DNA of 64,000 bases from Isoetes taiwanensis (lineage: Eukaryota; Streptophyta; Lycopodiopsida; Isoetales; Isoetaceae). The translations under genes were made by a program, and so were the position numbers. Positions 1 through 13,860 of this stretch are shown here, one piece after another; position 1 is the first letter of the stretch, and each line of letters begins with the position of its first letter. The stretch spans positions 8,811,798 through 8,875,797 of the forward strand of contig JAJEKV010000053.1 in assembly GCA_021234155.1 (NCBI GenBank), written 5' to 3'. The notes beneath the pieces were generated by a model. It was not told the DNA's origin, ran no database searches, and saw only the letters and a list, made by a program, of their open reading frames with translations.

Positions 1-37
1 CCAATAGAGAGAGAAATTTAGGAACCACCCAGCCAGC

Positions 38-1020
38 TTAGGGTACAAATGGACACCTGGGTTTACCAAGTTTGCGTGGCCTCTTGTTCAATGCTCTCAA
101 ATGAAGGAAGTTGTGCTCCATGTCCCAAAATGTTTTGTATCCATATAGCCTAGTTCATTTTCCACCCTTTGGATGTAATCCCCTATTATGGTTGTGGCCC
201 TTGTCCTGGTGTTTTGTGCCCTCGTTCCAATCCTTTTCCTTAGAAATCGCCCGACATTTCGCCCTATGTCTATCAAATATTTTGCATACGAAGCACTGGC
301 AAAAATGCGAACAAGCCAACCCGCCGTGATAATCCTTTGGTTGTTCTAATACTCTTTGCTGGTCGCTTTGATGGTGACTCAGATTGCCGACCAAATTCAG
401 ACCTCTTTCTCTTATCTCACGCCCATTGATGGAGTACTCTCATCAGCCGACCTTATGGCCAAGATGCCGAGAAGGCCTCTCTTTGGTGCCCCTCCCCAAA
501 TCCTTTGGCCACTTTACACCCATCTTTGGCAAAGGGAATCTACTATGTCCATCTTCACAGCCACAAGTAGGAAATCACGAATTAAACCAAGAATCAACCA
601 TATTCAGATCTCAACTCATGGTATTAAATATTTCCCGGTATCACGCCACCATCCCGAGGAAGGTGTATTCAATGATGTAGCACGCACCGCCAATGCAATG
701 CCACGCAGTTCCTGCCCGCGGCCCGCGCCAATATCTCGCTTTTGATAGCCCACATGCACCTAACGTAAAGTTCCTCCGCCACTTTCCACTCGGAAGTTTC
801 GTCTACCTCCGGGGCCACCATATGGGTACGGTCAATCCCCAATGTCATGTGCTTGTTGGATGTCACTGCCATTCTACAAGAAGTTACGGATTCAGTCCGC
901 AGATCATTAAAACATAGTGCAGCAGGACCATCTGTTACCTACTATACAAAGGTAATGAAGATTCTTTGTACCGCCAGACAGCAACTACTAAGAGAAGATA
1001 CCTGACAGATCCATGCCTCA
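38..1020 (+). pseudogene. Aspartic protease pseudogene, decayed copy 1
   Basis: This stretch matches the aspartic protease copies at 34384 and 48750 from the conserved TTAGGGTACAAATGGACACC onward, which spans the codons around the first active-site Asp-Thr. No reading frame survives, because small indels occur every few tens of bases. It differs from the other two copies by keeping about 350 bp (roughly 576-925) before the shared tail, where they jump directly. In that stretch a reading fragment with PNVKF and later SYGF resembles the C-terminal part of nepenthesin-type pepsins. The 5' end, including the signal peptide, is missing or lies outside the window. The tail at 960-1020 again matches block A near 35040. 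I read it as the oldest of three copies. Some frame breaks may be consensus errors. Confidence 0.7.
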
Positions 1021-1565
1021 AGATAGGTCCGTTTTGTGGCCTCTGCCAAAGCGTTATCGGTATAGATCACGCCCGTCGTGTTGGCTCTCAAAGCATCTTA
1101 TTACTTCCCGCCCGCCTTCAGCTTCAGTCACCAATGCTTCCAATTTGTGTCGTTTCTGGAACCTGTCAGGCAATCTATTCCTGCTGCGAAGTCATTCTGG
1201 TTGCCCATGTTTATTCAAAGTTTAAATCAATGGTTTTTTTCCTCAATTTCAATGTATTCTTTTTAATCCTGGGAAGCCCAAATATTTATGTACAATTACA
1301 GCATCCTGGCAACATAGTACTCACCACGAAACATACACGAATCGAAAGTCATCGATTATGCACCAAATGGGCGAGAACGAGGAAACGAGGAAGAAATCGG
1401 AGGATGTTATTTGGCGAAAAGCCGAAGAAGCATTGCCCAATGATTTCGCACAACAATTAAAGATCTTGGCACCACTTCGGCCCACAGCATCGCATCTATG
1501 TCCCCGCGTTTAACAACCCGTTCCATGTCCCGATTAGGCAAGAATGTAGAATCTTTAACGCCAAT
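1021..1565. other. Anonymous sequence, no gene seen
   Basis: Open frames occur on the plus strand but have no recognisable motif and no counterpart in the other protease copies. I see nothing I can name. Confidence 0.5.
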
Positions 1566-2560
1566 CCCAGGATGAGAACAACTAGACTTACGCTCGATAA
1601 GGAAAGAGATGTTTATACCGGATAGTGTTGCATGGCATATTTGTTAAACTCCTCATTAGGCAAATAAGTTTCATTTACCCCTACCAACCTCACAATTATA
1701 AATTGTCCTACTCATAGATACGCGGCACGGCCTCTTGAAATTATAAAGAGGGGATTGGGGCTATGGCGCACCCGGCCATGCTCACGCGTTATAATGCTCG
1801 TGATAGATTTACCGTTTGGTTAACCCTACCTCCGATCACCAAATGGGATCCCTCCTGATCCCCACGGGATCCTCTCCTCGATCCTGGCCGCTAATCGCAT
1901 GCTAACGCTTTACCGCGTAGCTTTTGCCGTTTTTTGCTCTGGCTGAGCGGTGGCCGCGTACGCGCCGCCTCGCCTCCTCCGATCTACCCGGATCCCTTGC
2001 TCCTTCCGGACCTCACCAGCTACGAATCGATCCCATGTGATTCGGTGTCGATCGAGAGAAAATCCCCACAACAAATTTGCCCCAAAAAATTGTGAAGGGC
2101 TAAGATTTCAAGCAGAATCGCGAAGAACCGGAGATCCTGCCCTCCTGATCACACCTCTGGGGACCTGGCCTCCTGCATCACCCCTCCTGATCCCCAAAAC
2201 CGTGGTAAGCGATATTCCGCTTCATAATATACCATCACAGAGGCAACGAATTAGAATTTCAATTGGTAATAATCGCAAGTTGATACATACAAAATTCCCT
2301 CCACCCATTGCAGATATTTTATAGTATACGTATTGTTATGTAGCATAATTATCAATCTAATTGCCCAACATTTAATGCTCCGCCACTAAAGTGTTCTCAT
2401 CAAAAGAAAATGCACCATATTATTGTATAATCCAACTCGCAATTTTTCTCTCAATCTGCCAATAAATTTAACTTATATGATATCCAACAATAAAATGAAT
2501 TTGCTGAGGACTTTTAATTCCACCTCAGAATATACTTCATTCTAATAACAAAACAACATC
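1566..2560 (+). repeat. Downstream flank module, copy 1, with a GC-rich insertion
   Basis: 1566-1790 and 2220-2560 are collinear with 37716-37960 and 37965-38460. Shared landmarks are GAGAACAACTAGACTTAC, the TGTTGCATGGCATATTTGTT tract, and the tract near AATGCACCATATTATTGTAT. A third, short piece of the same module lies at 49971-50013. Between the two matching halves, about 1795-2215, sits roughly 420 bp of much more GC-rich sequence with repeated CTCCTGATCCC-like words. It is absent from the 37.9-kb copy, so it is an insertion here (or a deletion there). No intact gene is visible in it. Confidence 0.7.
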
Positions 2561-4928
2561 TGAAATTTATACCGGCTGACATGCTCGCATTACTCACGTA
2601 TGTGTGAAATAGGTATACGTGTGGAGTTTATAGTAATTAAAGAGCTGTGTGCCGTAATCATGTCTGTAAATGCAAAATTTATGTCACAATGCCTGCAGAT
2701 AAATGGGGTAATAGATGTAATAGGTTTTGTGTGAGGTGAGGCATTAATCAGTGGCACATGAAATAATAAATAGAATGTAAATGGAATAAGTAGGGATGGG
2801 TTAGACGTATTCTTAGAGAATAATTATGTAAATATTTGTCTATGATTTATGGAAGAACAAAATAATATGTATTCAATCGAGTACATTGAAGAACCGGATA
2901 TTACATACATGGAAATTAAATCGGGGTTTGAAATGGTAGTCATTAATACAATATATTTACATTGGTGCCTGGCCAAATATCACCAAATGCAAATGTTACT
3001 TAAGAAAGGGAATGTTCTATTGTCAAACATGGATGTTGGAGATGTAGGCATCTCATTGGAGATGTAATACATTCATTGTGTAAGTACTTAATAAAGATCA
3101 AGAAGAATAGAAGTAGAGCTGGATTTGTTCCCTAAAATAGTCTTAACTATTAAAGAACCATGTTAACGCGGTTTCAACAACTATTGAAATGCACAGAACC
3201 GCAATGAATGCAAAGTGGAAAGGGGGACGTGACAGCTCTCTTATTTATGCCCTAGCTATAAAGCCGCTGACAATGCAAAATTGATAAGAGAATTTTGCAT
3301 AATTTGAGAAATGAAAATTGCATGTAAATTGGAAACGTATTTTTTGCAAACCACTTGGTAGGAAATCATGGTGAAATGTAATTATAGCACGTAAAACCCT
3401 AAATATATAATGTAAAATTAACACATCTTCAATTGTCGATCTCAATCTACACATACTTATGTTCCTTCCGTTCATAGAGGTTCTCTATTTTCCAATTTCA
3501 AGCTATAAGTTAGAACGTAATTGGGGCTAGCGTAAATGCTCTGATATTTCTTCCATCTACATATATGAACCCATGGATTTCCAATGCCATTTCATGCTTA
3601 CCCCGAGCTTGACGGTCGTACCGTGAGAGATGCCTGTGTTTATGTCTCACCGCCGCACAAATAAGTATACGCTTGAGATATTTACCGCGTACGACCGTGC
3701 ACACTAGTGCGCATATCGATACCCAATTGAAACCTCGTACCGCAACCACACTCAAAATCTTTAGATGTTGATAAGAATGCAACTAACTCAAAGGACGCTA
3801 ACATAGGGATTAACCTACTGGTGGTGGATTCCATTTATCGATAATGGCATCGAGACTTTGTGGGGAGTATCCCGATTTTCTCCATCACTACACTCGTTGT
3901 TGAAGCAAGTGGTTGAACATCATGATGCGCCCTTTTAGTTTTAGTCTTTTGTAGTATGCTTGCTCCTAGTTTTTATATACCATCAAATATGTTCGTGAAA
4001 CCAAAACAAAAGGCAAATTACCCTTCTTGTACAGCCCTTTATAAAAACAAGTAACCTTAGAGAAACTACTTGATTCATACATGAGCTTCGTCGCACAAAA
4101 TCGTATCACCGTGACGCCGGGTGCCTTAATGGTATAGCGTTTTCATGCTATTGTTGAAATGCACCATTCAACAAATGGTGATGCAACCTGCACATATAAA
4201 TGGGCAGTAATATGATCCCAATATTTTTTCCCAAGAGGCTCCTGCTGTCCGAACCTAATACGTAATCGATCCTTCGAGGGAATCAAATTCCAAAGAGATT
4301 GCAAATTAGGAACCACACAAAGGCAAATATGAGAGGAATTCCTTAAACAAAGACAATAGAGATTGAGTTATACCGCCACGTAAGCCTATGTCCTCCAAAA
4401 ATTGCATTCTTTTTGATCTAGCTTTAAAACATCCACAGACGCAAAACCAAATGTCAGTGATTGCAAATTAGATCCAAATGGTACGTGCAATATGCATCAT
4501 GACAAACAAAGCTAATACATATTGAGTATACCCAAATAGTTTATGTCGGGAATGGAACTTCCTTCTGAGGCAAAACCTCTCCTCAAGCATCTCTTTATTA
4601 AAGTTAATGCCACCCCGCTTTATGTGTAAAATCTCACAACGCCAAGAGATCATATATAAATTGCCCCGCCAAATGTGACAACAAAGTTCAGGCAACTTGG
4701 TAAATCTATGTAGCAACGCAAGTAAACATGTGGAGATGCCAGTTCCGTCCCTGCCAAAGAGAAACCGCAAAACGCTCGCAAAATCATGTCGCCTCTAAGC
4801 AAACATGTGGAGATTAAACGGTCCTGCCATTAGAAACATTCTCTACACGTAAAAAACTAAGATCTAAAGCAAAACTCAAATGGTCTGGAATGGTAAACTC
4901 TTGATCCATGCACATGCATATATAGGGA
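2561..4928. other. Anonymous AT-rich intergenic sequence
   Basis: Only short open frames (100 codons or fewer) are present on either strand, with no family motif, no terminal repeat and no similarity to other parts of the window that I could see. Confidence 0.5.
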
Positions 4929-5277
4929 TTGTGACGCTCCCTACTTCCTATACGCGGCAATCACCTATACAACAGTGAGTTTTCCCTGTACCGCCTATGT
5001 CGATACAGGTTCTTCATATGACATCAGAATCGCGGATTTGCCCAAAGAGTGAAGGGGTTATTGTACCCCGCTCTCAGCCTGCTCATAAAGCATAAAATAT
5101 GTCAAAGATATAAGAGTACGACATATATTCACCCTGTGGTGCACGCCACATCTCGCATAGACAAATGATCAAAGACAAGTAGTATGGAAATCCTACCATC
5201 ACCTAAATGTACCCGTATGGGATGATCGACGGCTATTCTCAGAGTTCACGCAGATGTAATTCATGGCAATGGATTTG
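4929..5277 (+). repeat. LTR-like dispersed repeat, copy R1
   Basis: This begins TGTGACGCTCCC, a start typical of plant LTRs. It is similar in the same orientation to 14963-15325. Shared landmarks include a GTCGATACAGG/GTCGTACAGG word, AGTGAAGGGG followed by an imperfect TTATAC tract, CATAGACAAATGATC/AATAGACAATGATC, and the end word ATGGCAATGGATTTGG. The two copies are clearly diverged. They could be the LTRs of one very old element of about 10.4 kb, or two independent solo LTRs. I found no primer-binding site next to R1. Confidence 0.5.
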
Positions 5278-6217
5278 GCCGGTATAGCAACGGCGGCTTG
5301 TGTTGTCTTACCCATCCGCCTCTTCTCAAAATACCTGGTGTGTGAGTAGGTTTAAAAGTGTTGGGACTGACCGTAGCCCGCAGATGCATAGCCGCATGAC
5401 CCCCCGGTTGCATCTCCCCTGGGGCTCGAAGCAAGCAGGCATCACTCCCTCCAGACTGCATGCCCACCGGGCAAGTGTGACTAGAGGGCTACCGCCTTAT
5501 TCGACCAACCCATCGAAGGTGAACCCCACCCCACGCAACAATGCCCCACGCCTGCTCCGCACTCGCTGGCAAGCTATTAGATTTTAGTCACAATGATCCC
5601 TAGCACCCACCACACCATAGGGATCATTCAAAGTCGCAATGAACCTCTTCTAGCCAGCCCTGCCCCTTCACCCACAACCAGTGTGCCCCTGCATACAGCC
5701 CAATCATGAAGCAAAGCAGAGAGTACTTTAGGGTTACCTGAATCACAAGCTTTAGGCCCTACCCCTTCCCAGCCATGTAAGGAGTTCATAGAGATATCAT
5801 CCATATATTGATGTAGGAACCAAAGAACTAGATTCCACCAACCCAACATAGAGTTAGGTTCTTTAGTTAGAATCGCTATCTGTATCTTAGAGGGACGCAA
5901 GCGTACCGTATATACAAACCCATCGATTCGATGGCTGAAAATGGGTTTAGATTGTTGAATTGCTCAAACACCGACCTTGAGTTCCTCCTTCCCCGAATTG
6001 AAGTCGACCATCCCAGATGCTCAATCATAAACCACGATGTAATTTTCCTTATTTAGTTCAGATATGTTTTGACCTTGGGGGTACCAAACAGAGTCAAACC
6101 CTAGAAACAAAACGTGTTAGGGTTCTCCTACTTAAATACGGGTTACAGGGTTTCCAACATCCTTTAGGCAGCTGGGATATCTGCAATGGGCCCACTTGCC
6201 TTGGCGCTAGGTGATAA
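5278..6217. other. Anonymous sequence, no gene seen
   Basis: There are overlapping open frames at 5261-5587 on both strands and a 90-codon minus-strand frame at 5628-5900. None shows a domain motif or signal. I cannot support a gene. Confidence 0.4.
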
Positions 6218-6385
6218 ATGTGCCTCACGGAAATGTAGCATCTCCAAATGTGCCTACATGGGAATGTGTGCACCTAAATGGGCCCACATAAATGTACCCA
6301 AACAAAAGCCCACATGGTGATGTGCACCCAAATGTGCTCACATGGAAAGCAGGTGCTCGATGATTAATGTGCACATCGGGTAAAT
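6218..6385. repeat. Degenerate short-motif repeat (AAATGTGC.CACATG type)
   Basis: The words AAATGTGC, CCCACAT, CACATGG and TGTGCAC recur about every 20-30 bases across this interval, forming an irregular repeat with many near-palindromic TGTGCACA-like sites. Copies are too diverged to define a fixed period. Confidence 0.55.
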
Positions 6386-9100
6386 GTGCACATTAATACA
6401 TACCTAGCTAGGTTGCCCCCCTGTGGGCTACTTTCAGCTCGCTACACGCTTCCGCCAGACACGCCGGGCCGTGTGGCGGTAATGCGACACAGTATATACC
6501 TCGTGATCGTGATAACCGTGTTTCCAACGCCACATTCTCCTTCACCTTGAAAATGATGTTGTCTCCGCAAAGATCGTGGGTCTCCACCTTGAATCTTCCT
6601 AACCCTAATCAACCCGATGTACACCATATACTACTATAATACTTACACATTTATTACTACTACCTTAAGGTAATATTTTTAACCACATACGCCACATAAC
6701 TTGTCAATTGTGAACTTCTATTAGAACAAGGTACCTCGGCTAGTTCCCGCGCATCAGCAACATTTAGCTTGCTCAATTTAACACTTTCATATAAATATTA
6801 TTATTTAGTGTACTCTTATCTCTTGCAACACATTCTAACAAAAATTTGTGTTGCAAGTCTTCGCGACCTTTAAAATCCTGCATTAATGCCTTGCATAAAT
6901 ATCTATAATTACATACTTAGCCATCTTTTACCTATGAATTCACTGCAATGCTTGTACATTACCCACATTTCATTATCCAATTAATTGGTCACTATAACTT
7001 AATCCATCGTGAAGTAACATTAACTCCATTAGCCACAACATTTAAAACAACAATGCGAACACATTACGGAAAATGTAAATTTGTGTTGTAAGTCTGTAGT
7101 TCTGACCTCCTGCCCTCCTCGGACTTCTATTGGCTCGCAGCCCATTACTCACCTGCTGCCAATTATTAATAAAATTTTTTGCTGGCAAGGTGACCAATTT
7201 ACCTATCTACATGATGCATGGCTAATCTCCTGATAGAAGAGGGGATGCTTTCTTCCATCGGTGGCCGGAGATGTTGCCATTTATAATGCCTGGCAGGCGT
7301 CACGCTCGCACCCTAGTTGCTCCAAATAAGTGGAGGATAGGGCCGTCCTTCCCAGATATGGGGGCGGAAGGAAGGCATTCCCATCGTTATATTCCTAGCC
7401 AATGCATTCCTCAATGACCTTCTTTGGTCGCTTTACTCCGTGTGGGAACAGTATAGACTTTTCACCTACCCCCACTCATCCGCTTTTGAAATGCATGCCC
7501 ATTGGGATATTTCATACACGTAGCCCCAGAGATCAAATGAGTGGTCCCATCACCGTAATACGTACGCAACTCGCCAATCAGAATCACTATGAGACGAATC
7601 TAAACACTTAATCGACATGCGTCGGAAGCCAATTTCATCGCTCCCTTTAATGCATGAGATTAACATAATTACCCTAAGGTAATATTTATGAATTAACATT
7701 ATCATAGTATTCGATACATTACTTCCAATAGTACAATTATATTTACCTAAGCTTCTGCAATATTTAACGAATTTTAGATCACATTATTTAAACAATAACC
7801 CTATACTGACCTATCACGCTACATACAGACAAGTGTTCTAATTATCATACACAAGAATTAGATGTGCTTTATTCTCTTCTGTCCTTATTACCCTGAAGTA
7901 TATCCCTAAGATGTACTTACATATCCTAATCTCTATTTTCTATTTATATTTATAAGGACCCCGAGGTCATATAGCTATCCTTGAAGGAGCTGCATCCTTA
8001 AGTGTAAGGATTAATTAACATGCTTCCCAATATTACCGCGTTGTTATTTAACCTATTTCCCATGATACATATACATCTACAATTTCTATGCGCTATTAGG
8101 ACCTATATTTAACTTATCAATAAGACTTTATTAAAGCTTATAATGCTACACCTACCTATGTGAAAGATCCCATACTGAGTCAAGGCCGAAAAATTTTGAG
8201 ATGACTTGGTCAAAATGCTGCATTGTCTCCATAATTTACCCACTTCAAGCAGGTAAAGTAGCTACCACGCCCCGTCTTCACGCTGAAGGCCCCCGAAGCC
8301 ATCTATCTATCTATCTTTACTATTCAGGCTTCGCCATTGCCTGAAAGTGAACTCTATTCTCACGGGTTCTCAATAATTCATGCAAGTACGCTCAATCCTA
8401 AGATTGAGCCCTCCCACTTTCTTCTCAAAAGAAATGGTCCTCAAGATTCCCTTCAATGACATTGTACACAACGCCATATCTATTCTCTCCTTAAGAGGTT
8501 ATATCGCTTTGTTACTTAGCATTAATTTACTATTAGCCTTAGTCGATAATATATAACTATCTAAGATGGATGCACATATTATGTTATCATCTATTTCCAA
8601 TATAGTTATGGGTTACCTACTTAGTTAGAACGATTCTAAACCACAAGGTTCGTCACCACGACAAATTCCTTTGTCTCAAAAAGACTATTTAATTACTATA
8701 ATTTTATTTTGGGGATGTCTTTGCATGTACTATTCTTTTATTATTCTAGAGATTCCCCTTCTGCTATTTTTTCAAACCTGAATATTCCTACCAATCAATT
8801 GATGTCATCGTAACAAGTTGGCCTGACTTGTTAGATTACTTTTCTTTCGCTGATTATTCTTTGAGTATACTAGATTTATACATGGTCAACACTTATCCTA
8901 GTAATGATTCCTTCTTAGCGGCATCAATCTCACCAAGTGGTTTCAATATGTTGATGTCCTCGCAATCGCGGTATTCTAGTTACCCTATGCTTCTCTTTCC
9001 CAATTGGGCAATCCTTTCAACGAATATCCGGAATTACCTTCTAATCCCAATATGGATGTTAACGTCCATACATTTAAACCTTACTAGGCCCGTGGCCTGG
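6386..9100. other. Anonymous AT-rich sequence with a small (ATCT)n
   Basis: This is mostly AT-rich sequence without a supportable gene. A microsatellite of four ATCT units lies at 8300-8316. The words ACCTTAAGGTAATATTT (about 6662) and ACCCTAAGGTAATATTT (about 7670) are similar and may belong to a shared dispersed element. Confidence 0.45.
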
Positions 9101-12100
9101 ATCCGAGCTTGCTAGAAGCTCATCCACTCGCTGTCCGCTTGAAGGAGCAAGGTAACGCTCTTCCCGAAATGCTCGACATCGTTTCCCTCGACCTGGGTGA
9201 TGCCTTTGACGTGAGGTTGACCTGTTCAGGTTCCTCATTGCTGGGTGGCTTGATGGTGTAGTTAATTTGAACCCTGTACGTCGCTTTCAAATGTCTGGCG
9301 GTGGCCTCAAGGAAAGTAGATCTTTCATCTTGGAAACCCGGTCTTGGCACCAAAGGACGACTGTATCCTGATATTAGAGTTTCTTCACCATCGATGCCAC
9401 GTCGAGTCCTCTGGTTGCCATCGTGGTTGCCCTAAGAGTGTTGACGATGTTGATTGCTTCACCCCCGCAACTTGCATGACATTCTCCTTGATCCGTTACG
9501 CTATGGGGGAGGAAGAACAACAAGGAACTATACATGCAAAACATATAGCTTACATAATTAAGCAATTACTACTAGAGCTATTAGGTCTCCCCTTGTGCCT
9601 CCTTTTTCAGTTGCGACCTACTCTTGGCAAATGTCAATTTGTTCCTCCCTTGCAATGGTGTTGACGCATCTATATCCTCCCTATTTGGTAATGTCATTGC
9701 AGACTGGGAGCTTCGTTGATATGCTTTGCCCTCCTGTTTGTTTCCGCTATGGCAATGTCCCGCTTGCATCACATTCTAACTAAAGTTGTCGTTGATAGCC
9801 TCGAATATCACCGCTCTCTAACCTGCCGAATTTGCCTCCTTCATACGGCTGGCGCCTTTATGCTGCCATCTTCACGGCACCTGGAACGTTCCTTCCAGTT
9901 GCCTTAACCGTCATCCGGTTCCAACGCCGCGGCGTGCCCGCGTAGCCTACCACCTAGTTGTTTCTCCATCGAGTTTCAAATCTTCCCCTTGTTTGATCCC
10001 CACATGGCTTTTGGACATTGTCACGCTCCTCAAGGCGTCAGCCTTCATCTTGAGGTGCTCTGGTTTCGATTGTGCTCGCTTCGGCTAACTTCCTGCTATT
10101 CTAGGGAGCTCAGAAGGAAGCTCTGGGTTGTTAAGCACTTCTCCACAAATTTTCAGCCTCACCCGTCCCTCTATGATGTCGTGGTCTCCGCAAGTAAAGC
10201 ATCATGGCTCTCCCCTCCCCGCCGGCTATGTTGTTCAAAGTGATGGGTCCCTATATCCGCATTTCGACCTCCCTGAGTTAAAGCAATTTGCCTTAGATAT
10301 ACTCTGTCGCTGAATAGCCCCGCTATTATCTTGAACTCTCTTTTGGCCGAGGGTGCTTCAAGGCTTGCTATCCTTGTCGCTAAGGTGTCGAATGCTTCTT
10401 TGGGCGCTTACGTCCCACATGTCTGAGATAATGGCCCTTTTCTTCTAAATACCGGTAGAGTACCGACGGCCGGTCATCCAAGTTGTTGAAGGTATATCTC
10501 CTTGTCGCAATGCTCGCATCGCCTCTCCATCTAATACACGGGCCATAGCGCGATCACCCTATTACCACAAGGTGGAATTATGGTTACCAGTCGTTGCCTT
10601 CTTAGTTGGCTCAAGATGGTCAAGTCTCCTCCTTCTATTGTTGAGGCCACCGTGTTATGATGTCGTCGAGGTGTTCTTCGCGCCACAAGATGTAGTGTTG
10701 TGTCGACGATGTCCAGTGCGTGTGATGATCTTGACATGGCCAAAAAAGTTGTCTTGTTCCTCACATTGGTGGACTAGTGGTCTTCTACTTGAGGGCACTT
10801 CGGGCGTTTGGAGTGAAAGGTTTGCTTAAGGCTCGCTTTCCCCGTGCATTTGCTCATCCATTTTGATCTTGACTATCTTTGTGCTTCCTTGCTTCCTCAC
10901 TTTGGTAGTCGGCGAAAGGTTTCCTGATCTAATCGCTAACTGGTGAAAAGATGACTTTAAACTCATGTTTCTCCACCGCGATCCGTTGGACATCCTAGAT
11001 ATACAATAGACATATACATTTACATTAGGATTTAATTCATCCATTTTTCCAAACAACTCAGATCTACTTAAATGTTTATACTCCTTTAGGGGTTTCCCTC
11101 CTCCTATCAGCGTTTGATTCTTGGGTTTGTTTGCATTTTCTCGCTCGGTTGACTCGATTCTTGGAGATGCCGCTATTGTTGGAGCTTCATGTTCCATCCG
11201 GCTTTCGTCTACCCTCAAGTTTCTTGAGAAAGGGTGTTAGCCGATGTGATCCCTTGAAAAGATGCTCCTCCCATCGGTATGTTCGAGTGAATGCGACCGC
11301 CACGCCCCTACATGCGTGTGTCGCTGCGCGACGCTCTGATGCTGCCATTGATCGAGGCTGAGTAGGGTCACCGTCAGCAGGCCGGGCATTCTGAAGACTT
11401 CGAAGCTCGGTGACTATCTGGTTTTATTGGGGCAAAGCGCTATTATTCCTCCAAGAAAGTTGAATTTCGAAAAGTAATTCTCGCTTTTCTGTCAGCTGCC
11501 TCATTCCATGCGGCCTCCCGCCCTGAAGTGCAGGCCTACCCCATTGCTCCCTACCATGGCTCCTTCTCCTCGTCGCTTTTGCTATGACCTGTACCTCGGC
11601 CGGGTTGTGGTCGCCTCCTCCGCCCTTGGGTCTATCCATTCTGGTGCCCCCACTCTCAAATGAATGAGTAAAAGCCTGCCCTTCCTTTGGTTTCGAGGAT
11701 GTTTGGGTCCAGAAATTTGTTGGCGGAATAACATTCTCCCTCCTTGATCTTGCCCCTAACATATGCCTCAAGCCTGAGATGTTTCCCGATATCGTCTCCT
11801 CCCCATGGTCTCCCTTTTTGAACCATGTAAGTTCTCTAACGTGCAAGGGAGCCGAAGCTCGCCCCGTCAGCCTTAGGTGCTTCGCGTGGGTTGTCTAGCT
11901 TAGTTTGTCCTTTTGCTGGCGTTGCATGACATTAAGCGGAGTCTGGGCTGCAAGGTCATGGTGGTCTTCCTCCGGTTTCTATCGCTCCTATGCGCCATGA
12001 CTTCTCTCTCGATGGAAAGATTATGCCCATAAAGGCCTTTAGCTCGCGGATGCCAACGTGGCATCGGCGTCTGAACGTCTTCCCCGCACTGTGTTTTGCT

Positions 12101-13860
12101 GGCTTTGGCGTTCTTCCATTTACAAACCTCGCTCTTGTTTCCATGAAGGCATCGGATCCTCTTCCATGTGACCTCGCTGGTCATTAGTGAGGCTGACACC
12201 TAGAAAAATTCTTTTGATGCCGTTGGTTACCAGAACATTTCTTCCCATTTGATGAAGATTGATGATAGGCGGTGGTGTCCTTCTGTTTGCTCCGTTGAGG
12301 TGTTTGTCGTTGTGCTTCCTCTCTTGGGTTCCGCTTTTCGGTCTCCTCCTTATCTGTTGCTTTTCGGCTGGGACCTTGATGTCTTCAAGTTGTTATTAGC
12401 CCGCCTCAGGTTTCCGCCCTAGCTCTGGCAACTCTCCGCAGATATCCTGTAGAGTCTAAGGGTCTACTTGAAGGCCTTTACAATATTTTTGGGCTCTAAG
12501 CAAGCAAAGGTACCGAGCGGCATTATTGGAGACATGGTCTATAATCTACAAGTCTATGGACATTGGGGCGTGTGGTATGGCATGACATGAGGGTTGTATG
12601 TTGCAAAACCTCCATGATGTTTGAGGCCTACCTAAGGTCCTAGCAAAGTTGGTTTGAGGGAGTTCAATCTCTACACATGGAGGACTTGGAGCCTCTAGAC
12701 TCTAGCTCCTTTCTATAGGTGATACGGCAATAGGGAGGTAATGATGTGGCGCTATATAAGTCAAACTCTATTAGAAGGGACAATGATGAAGTCAAGGTTT
12801 AGTCTTGGGCATGAAGCGGTGGATATCTAAACGGTTGGACTTGGGTTACTATGCTGAGTCTAGATGACTATAACAAAGGGTGTTCTTGGGCACTTCTATA
12901 GGAGTAAGGCATCAGCTTGGAGCCTAGAGCAATAATTTACCGGTACTTTAATGGGTATGCTTCTATTTTTACAAAAACAAAACCACAGAGATGTCAAATT
13001 CAAGGGTTTGAGCAATTTTGAGATGGGGTTTGACATTTCTATCCCTAATTTGAGGTCATAAATGTTCTAGATCGCCTAACGGTCCTACCGCTAACAAATT
13101 TCAGCGATTTGAGCCATGGGCTCAAGTTATGGAGGTTCAAGGAGCCTTGAGGTTCACATCGCATGGCCCCGAAAATGGAGATTTTCATTATTCACCCTAG
13201 CGACGGTGTGGAGACATTAATCAAATGGTTAAACTTGTCCAATTTGGGTGATATGCGGTCTAATCCTACTTATTCGCCGAAAGAAGCGGAATGGACCCCT
13301 TATTTGGTGACGTAAGCGCTTTGCATTTTGGGCATGGTCTGACAAAGATGGCATGGTCTCATGGCCCGGGCCGATAATGAACTTTCATTTTCAATTCCTG
13401 GCGGCGCAGAGACATCCTCAAATTGGTTTAGATATCTGTTTTGACTAAAACAAAAGCTAAAACTTACTAACTCCAACCTAATTAAGTAACTTTATACACT
13501 TATAATTTACTTAAAACACTTTGTATTAAACAAAATTTTTTATCATTCTTAAATTAATAAGGCTCACCTTGATATGGCCGCTAAGTGCATATCTTTCTTT
13601 CATTAAAGTTACTCCCTTGGCGAAATCTTGTCGGTGTGTTTGTTGAGTCTTCAAATTGTTGGACCAGCTTGCTCTGCGCTTCTTGACCCCTTGGCCTCCT
13701 CTCGTTACGCCCACTCTCCTCTTGTTTCCTTCGGCCTCCTTGGCCTCCTCGGGCCGCTTCGCTATTATCGAGAAGTTGAGCTGGCCTCGGGTTGCGCGAT
13801 CATGTGATCACCGAGTCTTGGTGTCTATCAAGATGTGCCGCCTCTATCTAGCTTAAGGGT
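9101..13860. other. Degenerate GC-richer region, possibly an old mobile element
   Basis: Base composition is visibly richer in G and C than on either side. Several 60-140-codon minus-strand frames (10826-11218, 11424-11846, 11900-12199) have basic, polar compositions reminiscent of decayed polyproteins. I could not find a catalytic triad, zinc knuckle or polymerase box on either strand, so I do not assign a family. The region lies between the two LTR-like repeats at 4.93 and 14.96 kb, which would fit an ancient LTR element but does not prove one. Confidence 0.35.

Noticed and set aside
5628-5900. 90-codon minus-strand frame with fairly protein-like composition
   Set aside because: No domain, no homologous copy in the window and no recognisable flanking signals. 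Not enough to call a gene.
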